From: Brevibacillus humidisoli
GTDB lineage: Bacteria; Bacillota; Bacilli; Brevibacillales; Brevibacillaceae
DNA length: 64,000 bases
Assembly: GCF_020923435.1 (NCBI RefSeq)
Contig: NZ_CP087263.1
Span: forward strand, 1,197,970 to 1,261,969
Reading direction: 5' to 3'
Positions within the stretch are counted from its first letter, which is position 1. Each line of letters opens with the position of its first letter. Both the position numbers and the translations under genes were made by a program. Under the pieces are notes generated by a model that was not told where the DNA came from, ran no database searches, and saw nothing but the letters and a program-made list of their open reading frames with translations. Below, in pieces: positions 24,526 through 34,197 of this stretch.

Positions 24526-25758
24526 TCAGCGATTACCCTTGAGAACGGTCTTCCGCACCAGTATGCTGCCGGCTGCCAGAACAGCAAACAGAGAGAGTGC
24601 CATCAGCGATGATTGACTCAAGTGGTGCCACCAATGATGGGGTACGGCGGTCGTCGGCTGGGGAGCGACAAAGACAGGGACTGCAGCCTTTTCGCCGTGA
24701 ACCAACAGCTGCAGCGGTCGCCAAGCGATGATCGTGAGCAGGGCTGCGAGGATGGCGTGGACGATCCGTGCCAGCAAATAAGGAGCTACCCGAATGTCTG
24801 TTTTGCTGAGGATGCTGGCCACTTGTGCATGCACGCTCAATCCGCCCCACGAGAGAATCGCACTGGCAATCGCTGCTTTCCACATCAGGGAGATCGATGC
24901 GGAGACCTGGCTCGCCGCCTGGGCACCCAAGGTGACCTCAAACAGTCCAACCACCACAGATTTGGAAAAGTCCTCCGGAAAGCCCAGCGGTCCCAAGATG
25001 ACGGTTAAGACTGTACTTAGCGTCTGGGTCAGGTTTACCTTCATCAACAGCTCCATGACAACGGAGAAGACGATGATGAACCCACCAATCATAAACAAGG
25101 TATGCAGGGCCGTCTCCACCGCGTCACCCATCAGGCGTCCCAGCGGTCGGCCGTCACGCAGACGAGCGCGATGCATTTCCTGCAGTGCTCGCAGCAGCAA
25201 GGGAACCTCTTTTTTGTACAGGGACTTGCTGGGTGGTTCTGTCCAGGCATGAAAACGGAACAGCAGTCCCAAGAGCAAGGCGGATACATAATGGGTGATC
25301 GCTAAGGTGAGCCCTAACTGTTCGCTATGGAAAAAACCGATCGCCACAGCGCCGATCACAAAAAGTGGGTCACTGGTTGTGGCAAGCGAAACAAGCCGCT
25401 CCCCTTCGACCCGTGATACGTTGTTTTGCTCACGCAAACGGGTGGTGATTTTGGCAGCGACCGGGTAGCCGGATGAAAAACCCATCGTAAAGACGAACCC
25501 ACCAGTACCGGGTACGTTGAATAATGGGCGCATCAAAGGCTCCAATAGAACGCCGACAAAGTGAACCACACCAAAGCCCATCAAGATTTCGGACAGGACG
25601 ATGAATGGTAGTGTGGCTGGGAATACGACCTCCCACCAGATCTGGATGCCGCGAAGGGCAGCTTGGAAGGAGGTTTCCGGATTTGTCGCCAGTATCACGA
25701 CCAGGCTGACCGAGAACAATGCGAGTAGGAAGGTAAGGATAGGAGAGCGGTGTGCCAT
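24526..25758 (-). CDS. ylbJ: sporulation integral membrane protein YlbJ
   Basis: 410 aa, about eight to ten membrane helices, with Gate-type (nucleoside-recognition) domains: WWEVVFPATLPFIVLSEILM, the GFSSGYPVAAKITTRLRE loop and SLATTSDPLFVIGAVAIGFF. B. subtilis YlbJ is made under SigE and is needed for spore cortex formation. ATG 25758 follows AGGAGGAATACG. It converges on coaD and is divergent from ylbK, exactly as in B. subtilis. Confidence 0.93.
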   Translation of the reverse strand: MAHRSPILTFLLALFSVSLVVILATNPETSFQAALRGIQIWWEVVFPATLPFIVLSEILMGFGVVHFVGVLLEPLMRPLFNVPGTGGFVFTMGFSSGYPVAAKITTRLREQNNVSRVEGERLVSLATTSDPLFVIGAVAIGFFHSEQLGLTLAITHYVSALLLGLLFRFHAWTEPPSKSLYKKEVPLLLRALQEMHRARLRDGRPLGRLMGDAVETALHTLFMIGGFIIVFSVVMELLMKVNLTQTLSTVLTVILGPLGFPEDFSKSVVVGLFEVTLGAQAASQVSASISLMWKAAIASAILSWGGLSVHAQVASILSKTDIRVAPYLLARIVHAILAALLTIIAWRPLQLLVHGEKAAVPVFVAPQPTTAVPHHWWHHLSQSSLMALSLFAVLAAGSILVRKTVLKGNR

Positions 25759-25885
25759 CGTATTCCTCCTGGACGTAAGAGATAGTACATGTCTACGTTT
25801 GTACTTGAAAAACTATGCACTCCCCTTCGCTTTCCCCGCTGTGGGAATGGGTGATTCCACATATGTTTAGTAGGGGGGATGAACT

Positions 25886-26707
25886 GTGGAAGCCAAGCAA
25901 AGACCAAAAGTAGGTCTCGCCCTCGGTGCCGGTGGGGCGCGGGGTCTGGCCCATATTGGTGTGTTGAAAGCATTTGAGGATCGTCACGTACCCGTTGACT
26001 TTGTGGCGGGCAGCAGTATGGGCAGTTTTATCGGAGCCTTGTATGCCAATGGCATTCAGCCGCATATGATGGAAAAACTTGCTCTTCATTTGAAACGGAA
26101 GCACTGGTTGGATATTACCGTCCCCAATCTTGGTTTTGTGGCTGGGGAAAAAGTGAAGCAATTGATCCAACTGTTGACCCATGGCAAAAAAATCGAAGAA
26201 CTGAAGATTCCCCTGGCAGTCGTTGCCACAGATATCGAGACCGGGGAGCGGGTGGTATTTCGTGAGGGGCCGATCGACCAGGCTGTGCGAGCCAGCATAT
26301 CCATTCCCGGCATTTTCGTTCCGGAGCGGGTGGGGGATCGGTTGCTGGTAGATGGCGGTGTCATTGATCGTGTGCCGATAACCGTGGCGAGGGAGATGGG
26401 AGCGGATATTGTGATCGCTGTTGACGTTGCCCAGTTTGACGTCAAGATAGAGGTCAATTCGATTTTTGATGTGATTGCCCAGACAATCGATGTGATGGAA
26501 CGGGAAATCCTGCGGCACAGAATGCTGTCCGCTGATATGGTAATACGGCCAAATGTGGGACACTATAGCAGTATCGCCTATTCCGGTGTTGCTGAAATCA
26601 TCGCAGAGGGAGAACGTATGGCTCTCGAACATGTAGAACAAATCAAGCAGCTGATGGACAGATGGAGGGAGTCCCATGAAGGAGAGAGCGGCAGCGATGA
26701 GAACTAA
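25886..26707 (+). CDS. ylbK: patatin-like phospholipase / NTE-family esterase
   Basis: 273 aa; GTG 25886 follows AGGGGGGATGAACT. Patatin Ser-Asp dyad: oxyanion glycine loop LALGAGGARGLAHIG, nucleophile elbow GSSMGS (GxSxG) and DGGVIDRVPI (Asp). Predicted cytoplasmic lipid acyl hydrolase of the RssA/YlbK group. It overlaps ylbL by 32 bases, so translation is coupled. Confidence 0.93.
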   Translation: MEAKQRPKVGLALGAGGARGLAHIGVLKAFEDRHVPVDFVAGSSMGSFIGALYANGIQPHMMEKLALHLKRKHWLDITVPNLGFVAGEKVKQLIQLLTHGKKIEELKIPLAVVATDIETGERVVFREGPIDQAVRASISIPGIFVPERVGDRLLVDGGVIDRVPITVAREMGADIVIAVDVAQFDVKIEVNSIFDVIAQTIDVMEREILRHRMLSADMVIRPNVGHYSSIAYSGVAEIIAEGERMALEHVEQIKQLMDRWRESHEGESGSDEN

Positions 26708-27749
26708 CTGGTACCGCCGCTACGGCATCCGCTGGCTGCTTGCACTCATGGTGGCTGTTTTCTTCTTTTTCGCTGTCAACTACCCCCTTCCTTACTATGT
26801 GACAAGGCCGGGTTCTGCTGTTGAACTAGGGCCGATCATCAAGGTGGAGGGAGGAGAGCGAGACGAGCAGGGCGCTTTTATGCTGACAACCGTTCGGATG
26901 GGGCAGGCGACACCGTTTTGGTATCTGTACACGAAATTCTCCCCTGATGCGGAATTGATTGAAATAAACAGGGTGCTGCTGCCCGGTGAGTCCAACGAAG
27001 AGTTTATCCAGCGGGAACGGTACGTGATGGAAAACTCGCAACTTTTGGCTAGTGCAGTGGCGTTTAGGCTGGCTGGGTACGAGGTGAAAGTGGAAAATGA
27101 AGGGGTAACGATCGTGCAGGCAGTGGAGGGTTCGCCATCTGATGGTTTATTCAAGCCGGGCGATGTCGTCACCCAAATAGACGACACACCGATTCGAACG
27201 ATGCAAGAGTTGCTGGCCTATTTGTCGACCAAACAGCCAGGCGACAGGGTGAAAGTGACCTATCAGCGGGGCGAAAAACAGCAGGCAGCCACCGTTGCCC
27301 TGACGGAACTGGCGCAAGAGCAGGGAGAAACGAGCCGTGCGGGACTCGGTGTGCGAGGCAGCAACAAGCAAGCAATCGAAATACCCAAAAAAGTGACCGT
27401 CTCTTCCCGGAACATCGGCGGGCCGTCAGCAGGACTTATGATGACTCTGGAGATTTACGATCAATTGGATACCAGTTGGAACGCGACACGTGGGTACCGG
27501 ATCGCAGGAACAGGGGAGATCTTTTCCGACGGGGCGGTAGGGCGAATCGGCGGCATCAACCATAAAGTAATTGCTGCTGACACCGCCGAAGCGGAGATCT
27601 TTTTCGCCCCTGATGATGAAGGAAGTGGTTTGTCCAACTATGACGAAGCTTTGGCGACAGCAAAACGGATCGGAACATCGATGCAAATCGTCCCGGTCAA
27701 GACTGTCGAAGATGCGATCAACTACTTGAAATCGCTTGAGCCGAAGTGA
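26676..27749 (+). CDS. ylbL: PDZ domain / Lon-like serine protease, membrane anchored
   Basis: 357 aa; ATG 26676 follows GGAGGGAGTCCC. One N-terminal membrane helix (WLLALMVAVFFFFAVNYPLP), a PDZ domain around residues 120-200 (DGLFKPGDVVTQIDDTPI) and a C-terminal Lon proteolytic domain with the Ser-Lys dyad: GGPSAGLMMTLEIYD and GGINHKVIAA. Extracytoplasmic protease; the B. subtilis homologue takes part in cell-division checkpoint control by degrading a division inhibitor. Confidence 0.93.
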   Translation: MKERAAAMRTNWYRRYGIRWLLALMVAVFFFFAVNYPLPYYVTRPGSAVELGPIIKVEGGERDEQGAFMLTTVRMGQATPFWYLYTKFSPDAELIEINRVLLPGESNEEFIQRERYVMENSQLLASAVAFRLAGYEVKVENEGVTIVQAVEGSPSDGLFKPGDVVTQIDDTPIRTMQELLAYLSTKQPGDRVKVTYQRGEKQQAATVALTELAQEQGETSRAGLGVRGSNKQAIEIPKKVTVSSRNIGGPSAGLMMTLEIYDQLDTSWNATRGYRIAGTGEIFSDGAVGRIGGINHKVIAADTAEAEIFFAPDDEGSGLSNYDEALATAKRIGTSMQIVPVKTVEDAINYLKSLEPK

Positions 27750-28974
27750 TTCGCAGCGGACTGGCGCGATACTCGTCTGTGTAGGAGGACGTTCCTGCTT
27801 CGTCAGATGGGAGGGTCAGCCGATACAGACTGCTCGCGACGATGTCCAGGTCGAGCATTGGATGGATACCGTCACGTGCATTGCTAATCAGCGGCAGTCT
27901 CCCTTTTCGCTTGGCTTCATGGAGCAGCATCTGCCCTTTTTCGCTGAATCCGAGGATACGGGCATACGGGGCTCCTTCTTTCAATCGGAGCTGTTCCACC
28001 TGCCCTTTCTTTAGGTCCAGCAGGATGGAGAGCAGGATACGCTGCAGGCGGTTCCACGTAAAACGACGTGTTTTTGCCTTGCTGACCAGTTCCTGGACAG
28101 TGCTGCTTGATTGGACGGCCTGCTTTAAACGATATTGGATACCTTCTTCCACTTCATGATAGGCAGCCAATTGATCAGGTGAGAGCTGCAGCAGACGATG
28201 AAACAACGGATGGCGAAATCGCTCCCAGTTCATCGGCCCCGCTCCTGTCGCAAACTCTCTCTGCAGAATGGAGAACGTCGTGTCTGGAACAAAGGGGCTT
28301 ACTTCATCCAACACAGCCCCTTCTGAGAATAGCAGCTTACGCAGCGCGGTAGCGCTGGCAATCTGCTGATCTGTAATCGTCTCCTGATGATAGCCAGCTT
28401 TTTGACGTCTGATCGTCAAAGCCTTCATGGGACTGCCGATTCTCTCCAGGGCGAGCAGGTAGTTAAGCCCGAGAATGTTGTTAGGCTGATCGATCGGTAC
28501 ATTCTCGTAGCCGAGATTGCTCATATAGCGGGAAACCGCACGGGCGTAAGCATGGGGGTAGGAAAGTCCCTGAGACAATTCCTCCCTGAGTGCCTGTGAA
28601 AACTCAGGCGGTTCAACTGCCAACGTTTTTGCCAAGATGCGCATCCATTCAATATCGCCGCTTTCACTACCGAAACAGATGGCGTCTACCACACCGATTC
28701 GATCGAGCAGGGAAATCGCCCCGTGTGCAAAAACTTCTGCGTTGGCCGTGGCGTAGGGAACAGGCAGCTCGATGACCAAGTCAATCCCGACACGCAACGC
28801 CATCTCAGCCCTGGCCCACTTGGAGACCAGTGCCGGTTCACCACGCTGTAAAAAGTTGCCGCTCATCACGGCGACACAGGCATCAGCACCTGCGGCCTGC
28901 CTGGCTGCTTCCAGATGGTAGTGGTGACCGTTGTGCAGTGGATTGTATTCAACCACAAGGCCGACCGTCCGCAT
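27718..28974 (-). CDS. tmcAL: tRNA(Met) cytidine acetate ligase
   Basis: 418 aa. YlbM/TmcAL makes N4-acetylcytidine at the wobble base of elongator tRNA-Met using acetate and ATP. Motifs: VGLVVEYNPLHNGHHYHLE (nucleotidyltransferase HxGH), MSGNFLQRGEPALVSKWARA and DLVIELPVPYATANAEVFA. It ends inside the 3' end of the convergent ylbL gene (32 shared bases). Confidence 0.95.
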   Translation of the reverse strand: MRTVGLVVEYNPLHNGHHYHLEAARQAAGADACVAVMSGNFLQRGEPALVSKWARAEMALRVGIDLVIELPVPYATANAEVFAHGAISLLDRIGVVDAICFGSESGDIEWMRILAKTLAVEPPEFSQALREELSQGLSYPHAYARAVSRYMSNLGYENVPIDQPNNILGLNYLLALERIGSPMKALTIRRQKAGYHQETITDQQIASATALRKLLFSEGAVLDEVSPFVPDTTFSILQREFATGAGPMNWERFRHPLFHRLLQLSPDQLAAYHEVEEGIQYRLKQAVQSSSTVQELVSKAKTRRFTWNRLQRILLSILLDLKKGQVEQLRLKEGAPYARILGFSEKGQMLLHEAKRKGRLPLISNARDGIHPMLDLDIVASSLYRLTLPSDEAGTSSYTDEYRASPLRITSAQAISSS

Positions 28975-29173
28975 GGGAATAACCTCGCTTTCCAGGAAAA
29001 AGTACCGATATGTATCCAGTTTCCATGCACATTGTCATGCATGGTTGGCTACTTTTTAGTGTAGTGAACCGATCTCGATTTGGCAAACGGGATACTCCGA
29101 CATCGGCTCATCTAACAAATGATGAAGACAGTGGGCGCAGAGGAAGGCAGGACAGCCTGTCAAGGAAAAATGG

Positions 29174-29203
29174 TTGACAAACCTTGCGGAGAGAAGCTAT
29201 AAT
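29174..29203 (+). promoter_or_regulatory. promoter of ylbN-rpmF
   Basis: Perfect TTGACA 29174-29179, an 18-base spacer and perfect TATAAT 29198-29203, 28 bases before the ylbN start. Confidence 0.85.
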
Positions 29204-29231
29204 CATCTTTGTTGTGTTCGAGGTGAGACAT

Positions 29232-29747
29232 ATGAACCTAAAATTGACTGATTTGGAGCATCGCAAAGGCGAGCCATTGCCTTTTCGTACCACCCTCGAC
29301 CCGACCGAGCTCAGCCAACGTCATCAGGAGATCCGTGCTCTTGGACCAGTAGAGGTCGTTGGTGAAGCGGCCAAGCTGGGCGAGATGTACTACGTCAAAG
29401 GCGAGATGAAGGCGGAGGTCGATTTTGCCTGTGCCCGTTGTCTCAAGCGGTTCCGCAGTCAGGTGACCGTACCGTTCTCGGAGACGTTTGCTCCTGCCGA
29501 TGCTGAGGTTGAGTTGGATGAGGACAGTGAGATCCACCTGCTGGAAGAGGAAGAGATCGAACTGGACCCAGTGCTGCAGGAAGATTTTTTGCTTGCGATG
29601 CCGGCATTTCCGATCTGTACGGAAGAATGCCAGGGGCTCTGTCCCACTTGCGGTGTGAATCGCAATGAACAGGCCTGCAGCTGCAAAAACGAGCGGATTG
29701 ACCCGCGTTTGGCCGGACTGGCTGATTTTTTCAAGGATGCCGATTAA
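29232..29747 (+). CDS. ylbN: YceD/DUF177 protein
   Basis: 171 aa; ATG 29232 follows GAGGTGAGACAT. Family marks: FACARCLKRF near residue 75, an acidic stretch LLEEEEIELDP, LAMPAFPICTEECQGLCPTC and CSCKNERIDPRLAGLADF at the end. Four or more Cys suggest zinc binding. In bacteria and chloroplasts DUF177 is linked to 23S rRNA accumulation. Always next to rpmF. Confidence 0.92.
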   Translation: MNLKLTDLEHRKGEPLPFRTTLDPTELSQRHQEIRALGPVEVVGEAAKLGEMYYVKGEMKAEVDFACARCLKRFRSQVTVPFSETFAPADAEVELDEDSEIHLLEEEEIELDPVLQEDFLLAMPAFPICTEECQGLCPTCGVNRNEQACSCKNERIDPRLAGLADFFKDAD

Positions 29748-29935
29748 TTAGTAGGCACGTTTTCAAGATGAAGCCAAGATCTCCTTGATCGGCGGCTTTA
29801 TTTTTGAACGGATGGGTCACCATCCTGATAATAGGTGATCTCTGTTCGCTGGCGTTCTTTTGCGGAATGTCCGGCACGGAGGTGTTCCACTCAGATTGAT
29901 GATGTCAACGCCATCTGAAGGAGGTGTTAGGGAAA

Positions 29936-30106
29936 ATGGCAGTACCTCAGCGGAGAACTTCCAAAACCCGTAAAAGACTGCGTCGTACGCACTTCAAACT
30001 GGAAATCCCCGGCATGGTCAAGTGCGATAACTGCGGTGAGTACAAACTGGCCCATCGCGTTTGCCCGAGCTGCGGAACCTATAAAGGGGAAAAAGTTATG
30101 AAGTAA
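29936..30106 (+). CDS. rpmF: 50S ribosomal protein L32
   Basis: 56 aa; ATG 29936 follows [38 protein letters not shown] and the zinc ribbon [18 protein letters not shown] (C+ form) identify L32. Followed by a terminator. Confidence 0.98.
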   Translation: MAVPQRRTSKTRKRLRRTHFKLEIPGMVKCDNCGEYKLAHRVCPSCGTYKGEKVMK

Positions 30107-30111
30107 TGGTA

Positions 30112-30142
30112 AAAAGCAGGGTGAAGCCACCTTGCTTTTTTT
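30112..30142 (+). terminator. terminator of rpmF
   Basis: AAGCAGGGTG / CACCTTGCTT stem (one mismatch or wobble) with T7. Confidence 0.85.
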
Positions 30143-30266
30143 CGTTCCGGCTGTATGATTTCCTTTCGTCCCGATTCCATAGAAAGCTGGAAGGAATCCA
30201 ATAGCTGCATCCCGAAATCTCTTGTATCGCCCTTGACTAGTCACCCATGAAAAGGGAGGGTGTATC

Positions 30267-30417
30267 ATGCGGACTTTACTTCATCTACGATATGCTGCGC
30301 ATCATTAAATCCCGTCTGGAACAACAGATCGATCAACAAGAGCGGATAATCGCCTTGCTTTTAGAGCAGAAGACCGAGGAGAATAGGAGCCCATCGGCAC
30401 AACAGAGTGACATGTGA
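30267..30417 (+). pseudogene. possible 49-aa coiled-coil protein, frameshifted
   Basis: ATG 30267 follows GGGAGGGTG but stops after 13 codons. Removing one T from T3 30275-30277 joins it to a good frame: MRTYFIYDMLRIIKSRLEQQ continuing IDQQERIIALLLEQK, an amphipathic helix of coiled-coil type. As read, the downstream frame has no ribosome site. Low-confidence gene; the same kind of homopolymer change breaks other genes in this window. Confidence 0.4.
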
Positions 30418-30439
30418 TAACAGCTGCTTCCAAGCAGGG

Positions 30440-30468
30440 TTGTCAAACAAGTGCGGTTATCCTATACT
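30440..30468 (+). promoter_or_regulatory. promoter of the fapR-fab operon
   Basis: TTGTCA 30440-30445, a 17-base spacer and TATACT 30463-30468. Confidence 0.7.
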
Positions 30469-30471
30469 AAT

Positions 30472-30488
30472 TTGGGACCAGGTATTAT
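30472..30488 (+). promoter_or_regulatory. candidate FapR operator
   Basis: TTGGGACCAGGTATTAT matches 11 of 17 positions of the FapR consensus as I recall it (TTAGTACCTGATACTAA), including the central ACC-x-G and TA-x-TA blocks. It lies over the predicted start point of the fapR promoter, the position used for FapR autorepression relieved by malonyl-CoA. Confidence 0.55.
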
Positions 30489-30594
30489 AAACTACTAGTA
30501 AGAGTGTGCCTATCATCCAAGATACGCCACAGCAACGGCATCGCCACCGTAGATGGCTATGCAAGTGCCAAGTGTATCAGGTTGTTCGGTGGGG

Positions 30595-31158
30595 GTGTTC
30601 GACATCGCACGTCTGTTAAAAAAAGACCGTCAGACCCGTCTGGTTCAGACATTAAAAGAAAATCCGTTTGCAACTGATGAAGATTTGGCCAACATGTTTG
30701 ATGTGAGCATCCAGACCATTCGGCTGGATCGACTGGAATTAGGCATTCCAGAGTTAAGGGAACGAATCAAATCAGTAGCCGAACAGAACCTGGACGCCGT
30801 ACGCTCACTCGACATTGAAGAAGTGATTGGTGAAGTGATCGAGATACAGCTTGACTCGCATGCTTTTTCTGTACTGGAGATCAAACCGGAGCATATTTTT
30901 GCCCGAACACAAATTGCAAGAGGGCACTACATATTCGCCCAAGCCAATTCGCTGGCTGTGGCGGTGATCGATGCCGAGGTGGCCCTGACTGCGACAGCAC
31001 GGATTCGCTTCGTGCGTCCGGTGAAGCTGGGCGAGAAGCTGGTGGCGAAAGCGGTTGTCCGCAGCCGCAGCGAAAGCGAGAGCAAGGTCCGCGTGGAGAC
31101 TAAAGTACAGGGAGAGACAGTGTTTACGGCTACATTTCGTGTTGTTTGTATCTCCTGA
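30595..31158 (+). CDS. fapR: fatty-acid and phospholipid biosynthesis repressor FapR
   Basis: N-terminal helix-turn-helix ([20 protein letters not shown]) and C-terminal hot-dog domain that binds malonyl-CoA ([36 protein letters not shown]). GTG 30595 gives 187 aa, the length of B. subtilis FapR (188). ATG 30553 and GTG 30589 are in frame but have no better ribosome site. Represses fab and pls genes when malonyl-CoA is low; first gene of the lipid operon. Confidence 0.93.
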   Translation: MFDIARLLKKDRQTRLVQTLKENPFATDEDLANMFDVSIQTIRLDRLELGIPELRERIKSVAEQNLDAVRSLDIEEVIGEVIEIQLDSHAFSVLEIKPEHIFARTQIARGHYIFAQANSLAVAVIDAEVALTATARIRFVRPVKLGEKLVAKAVVRSRSESESKVRVETKVQGETVFTATFRVVCIS

Positions 31159-31210
31159 GGGACAGATCATCGCGACACAGTCACGGGTTACACACAAGGA
31201 GGACATAAGC

Positions 31211-32221
31211 TTGAGAATTGCTTTGGATGCGATGGGGGGAGATCTCGCTCCGCTGAGTACCGTCCGGGGAGCGGTAGAAGCGGTGCGGGAGAACCCGACG
31301 CTTCAGGTTGTACTGATTGGAGATGAGACGGCCATACGGGAGCAGTTGCCTGGCAGCATCCCGTCAGGTATTGAGATTCACCATGCGACAGAAGTGATTG
31401 AGGCTGATGACGAACCGGTTCGGGCCGTAAGGCGGAAGAAGGATTCATCCCTTGTCGTCACGGTTGAGATGGCCCGCAAGCTGGAAGTAGATGCAGCCAT
31501 TTCTGCTGGCAATACCGGTGCCCTGATGGCGGCGGGATTGCTGATAACCGGCCGCATGAGCGGGATTGAGCGTCCGGCCCTGGCCGCAGTCATTCCCAAC
31601 ACGCAAGGCAAAGTGACCCTGCTGCTGGATGTGGGCGCCAACATGGATGCCAAACCATTGCACCTGCTGCAGTATGCCATTATGGGCAGCTTGTATGTAG
31701 AAAAAGTGCTTGGCTACGAGCGACCCACTGTGGGGCTGCTCAATGTCGGAACGGAAGAGGCCAAAGGTAACGAACTGAGCAAAGCAGCGTATGGAATGCT
31801 CAGGCAGGCCAGCAACATCCGGTTTGTCGGCAACGTAGAAGCTCGCGATCTGATGCGAGGCCCCTGCGACGTGCTGGTTTGTGACGGGTTTGTCGGCAAC
31901 GTTGCGCTGAAGTCACTGGAGGGGGCGGCTTCAACGATCCTGTCACTGCTCAAGCAGGAGATGACGTCCAGTCTCCTGAACAAGGCAGCGGCGGCGATTT
32001 TGAAACCCAGCCTTAGCCAGTTCAAAGACCGGATGGATTACGCCGAGTACGGGGGCGCTCCACTGTTGGGCCTGCGCAGACCAGTGATCAAGGCACATGG
32101 ATCGTCTGATGAGCGGGCGATCAAAAACGCCGTTCAGGTAGCTGCCAGATTTGCCGCGCAGGATGTAAATGGCTGGATTCAAAAGGAATTGGATACAGAT
32201 CCGCAGATAGAAAGCGAGTGA
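31211..32221 (+). CDS. plsX: phosphate acyltransferase PlsX
   Basis: 336 aa; TTG 31211 is seven bases from AAGGAGG. Makes acyl-phosphate from acyl-ACP for phosphatidic acid synthesis. Signature: [62 protein letters not shown] and [18 protein letters not shown]. It overlaps the possible fabH GTG start by four bases. Confidence 0.96.
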   Translation: MRIALDAMGGDLAPLSTVRGAVEAVRENPTLQVVLIGDETAIREQLPGSIPSGIEIHHATEVIEADDEPVRAVRRKKDSSLVVTVEMARKLEVDAAISAGNTGALMAAGLLITGRMSGIERPALAAVIPNTQGKVTLLLDVGANMDAKPLHLLQYAIMGSLYVEKVLGYERPTVGLLNVGTEEAKGNELSKAAYGMLRQASNIRFVGNVEARDLMRGPCDVLVCDGFVGNVALKSLEGAASTILSLLKQEMTSSLLNKAAAAILKPSLSQFKDRMDYAEYGGAPLLGLRRPVIKAHGSSDERAIKNAVQVAARFAAQDVNGWIQKELDTDPQIESE

Positions 32222-33231
32222 AGCTGATGAGGGGAATGCAACCGGTTGGAATCTTGTCTACCGGCTCCTACGTGCCGGAGAGGGTGCTGACAAACGCTGA
32301 TTTGGAACAAATGGTAGATACTTCTGACGAATGGATTGTGACGCGGACGGGAATTCGCGAGCGGCGGATCTGTTCTCCCGAGCAGGCTTCGTCCGATCTG
32401 GCCTATGAGGCAGCGGTGAAAGCGTTGCAGCGGGCAAATGTAGCCGCTGAAGATCTCGATATGATTATCGTTGCGACGGTCACACCTGACATGCTGTTTC
32501 CCTCGACGGCCTGCCTGCTGCAGGATAGGCTGGGGGCCAAAAAAGCAGCTGCATTTGACGTTTCGGCAGCGTGTACCGGTTTTTTGTACGGAATCGCTAC
32601 CGCCAGTCAGTTTATCGCCAGTGGACTCTACCGCTATGTACTGGTCGTCGGGGTTGAGGCTCTTTCCAAGATTACAGACTACACGAACCGCAACACCTGT
32701 GTCCTATTTGGCGACGGGGCGGGTGCGGCTCTACTCGGTCCGGTTCCGGATGGATACGGCTTTCAATCCTTCGAATTGGGAGCGGACGGATCTGGCGGTC
32801 CGTTGCTGCAGCAGCCGGCGGGTGGTTCGCGGATACCTGCTTCGAGCGAATCGGTGGAAAAACGGCTGCACTACATATCGATGAACGGTGGAGAAGTGTT
32901 CAAGTTTGCCGTTCGGGTGATGAACGCTGCGACGGATGCTGTCCTGGAAAAGGCGGGGGTCAGCAAAGAAGAGGTAGACCTGTTGGTACCGCATCAGGCC
33001 AACCTGCGGATCATCGACGCAGCGATCAAGCGATTTGGATTGTCGGAAGAAAAGGTGGTCGTCAACCTCGACCGGTACGGCAACATGTCATCGGCATCGA
33101 TTCCGGTCGCGCTGGACGAAGCCCTGGAAGCGGGGCGGATCAGCGAGGGGGACACGGTCGTCCTAGTCGGTTTTGGCGGTGGTTTGACTTGGGGAGCCAG
33201 CCTGTTGAAATGGACGTTTCAACGTGTGTAA
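32218..33231 (+). CDS. fabH: 3-oxoacyl-ACP synthase III
   Basis: Starts fatty-acid synthesis by condensing acyl-CoA with malonyl-ACP. Catalytic triad: Cys in [11 protein letters not shown], His in VPHQANLRI and Asn in [11 protein letters not shown]. The start is uncertain: GTG 32218, ATG 32227 and ATG 32236 are in frame. The family begins near [15 protein letters not shown], so 32227 or 32236 may be used. About 331-337 aa. Confidence 0.96.
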   Translation: MKLMRGMQPVGILSTGSYVPERVLTNADLEQMVDTSDEWIVTRTGIRERRICSPEQASSDLAYEAAVKALQRANVAAEDLDMIIVATVTPDMLFPSTACLLQDRLGAKKAAAFDVSAACTGFLYGIATASQFIASGLYRYVLVVGVEALSKITDYTNRNTCVLFGDGAGAALLGPVPDGYGFQSFELGADGSGGPLLQQPAGGSRIPASSESVEKRLHYISMNGGEVFKFAVRVMNAATDAVLEKAGVSKEEVDLLVPHQANLRIIDAAIKRFGLSEEKVVVNLDRYGNMSSASIPVALDEALEAGRISEGDTVVLVGFGGGLTWGASLLKWTFQRV

Positions 33232-33246
33232 AGGAGAGGATTGAAG

Positions 33247-34197
33247 ATGAGCAAAATCGCGTTTGTCTTTCCTGGGCAGGGTTCGCAATATGTTGGCATG
33301 GGGGCGGAACTGGCCGAGAAGTCAGATGCGGCCAAACGGGTATTTGCTGAAGCGGATAATGCGCTTGGCTTCTCGCTTTCCACACTCTGTTTCGAAGGAC
33401 CGGAGGAGCAACTGCGATTGACGGCCAACACGCAGCCTGCCATCTTGACGGCCAGCGTGGCGGTCTGGGCCGTTCTGCAGGAGCAACTGCCGGGTGTGCA
33501 GCCGCATTTTGTAGCTGGTCATAGTCTGGGTGAGTACTCCGCATTGGTGGCGGCCGGCTCGATCCGGTTTGCCGATGCGGTCAGAACGGTGCGCTCACGC
33601 GGGCAATTTATGGAGGAAGCGGTTCCTGCCGGACAAGGCGCGATGGCTGCCGTACTTGGCTTGGAACGAGCCGAGCTGCAGTCCGTGTGTGAGGAAGTGA
33701 GTGCTGGCGGGAATCCAGTTCAACTGGCTAATCTCAATTGTCCCGGACAGATTGTCATCTCCGGCAGTGCCGAAGGTGTGAACCAGGCTTCCGAGAAAGC
33801 GAGGGAAGCGGGTGCGAAGCGTGTTATGCCGCTTAATGTGAGCGGGCCATTTCACTCTTCCTTGATGGCACCGGCGGCTGAAAAACTGGCTTCGGTGCTG
33901 GAAGGAGTGCCGATTGAAGATGCAGAGATGCCGGTTGTGGCCAATGTATCGGCACGTTCTGTTCAGCAAGCGGCAGAGATTAAGCAGAGTCTCGTCCAGC
34001 AGGTTTCATCACCGGTGTTGTGGGAAGACTCCGTGCAGTACATGGTCGATCAGGGTGTAACCACCTTTGTCGAGATCGGCCCGGGCAAGGTGTTGGCCGG
34101 ACTCATCAAAAAAATTGCACCGAAAGGGACGGTCGTCCATTCCGTCCAGGACGTGTCCTCGCTTGAACAACTGGTGAATGGAGGGGTAATATGCTAA
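33247..34197 (+). CDS. fabD: malonyl-CoA:ACP transacylase
   Basis: 316 aa; ATG 33247 is seven bases from AAGGAGAGG (TTG 33241 is too close to it). [19 protein letters not shown], nucleophile Ser in [15 protein letters not shown], Arg in [11 protein letters not shown] and His in [11 protein letters not shown]. Loads malonate onto ACP. It overlaps fabG by seven bases. Confidence 0.97.
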   Translation: MSKIAFVFPGQGSQYVGMGAELAEKSDAAKRVFAEADNALGFSLSTLCFEGPEEQLRLTANTQPAILTASVAVWAVLQEQLPGVQPHFVAGHSLGEYSALVAAGSIRFADAVRTVRSRGQFMEEAVPAGQGAMAAVLGLERAELQSVCEEVSAGGNPVQLANLNCPGQIVISGSAEGVNQASEKAREAGAKRVMPLNVSGPFHSSLMAPAAEKLASVLEGVPIEDAEMPVVANVSARSVQQAAEIKQSLVQQVSSPVLWEDSVQYMVDQGVTTFVEIGPGKVLAGLIKKIAPKGTVVHSVQDVSSLEQLVNGGVIC

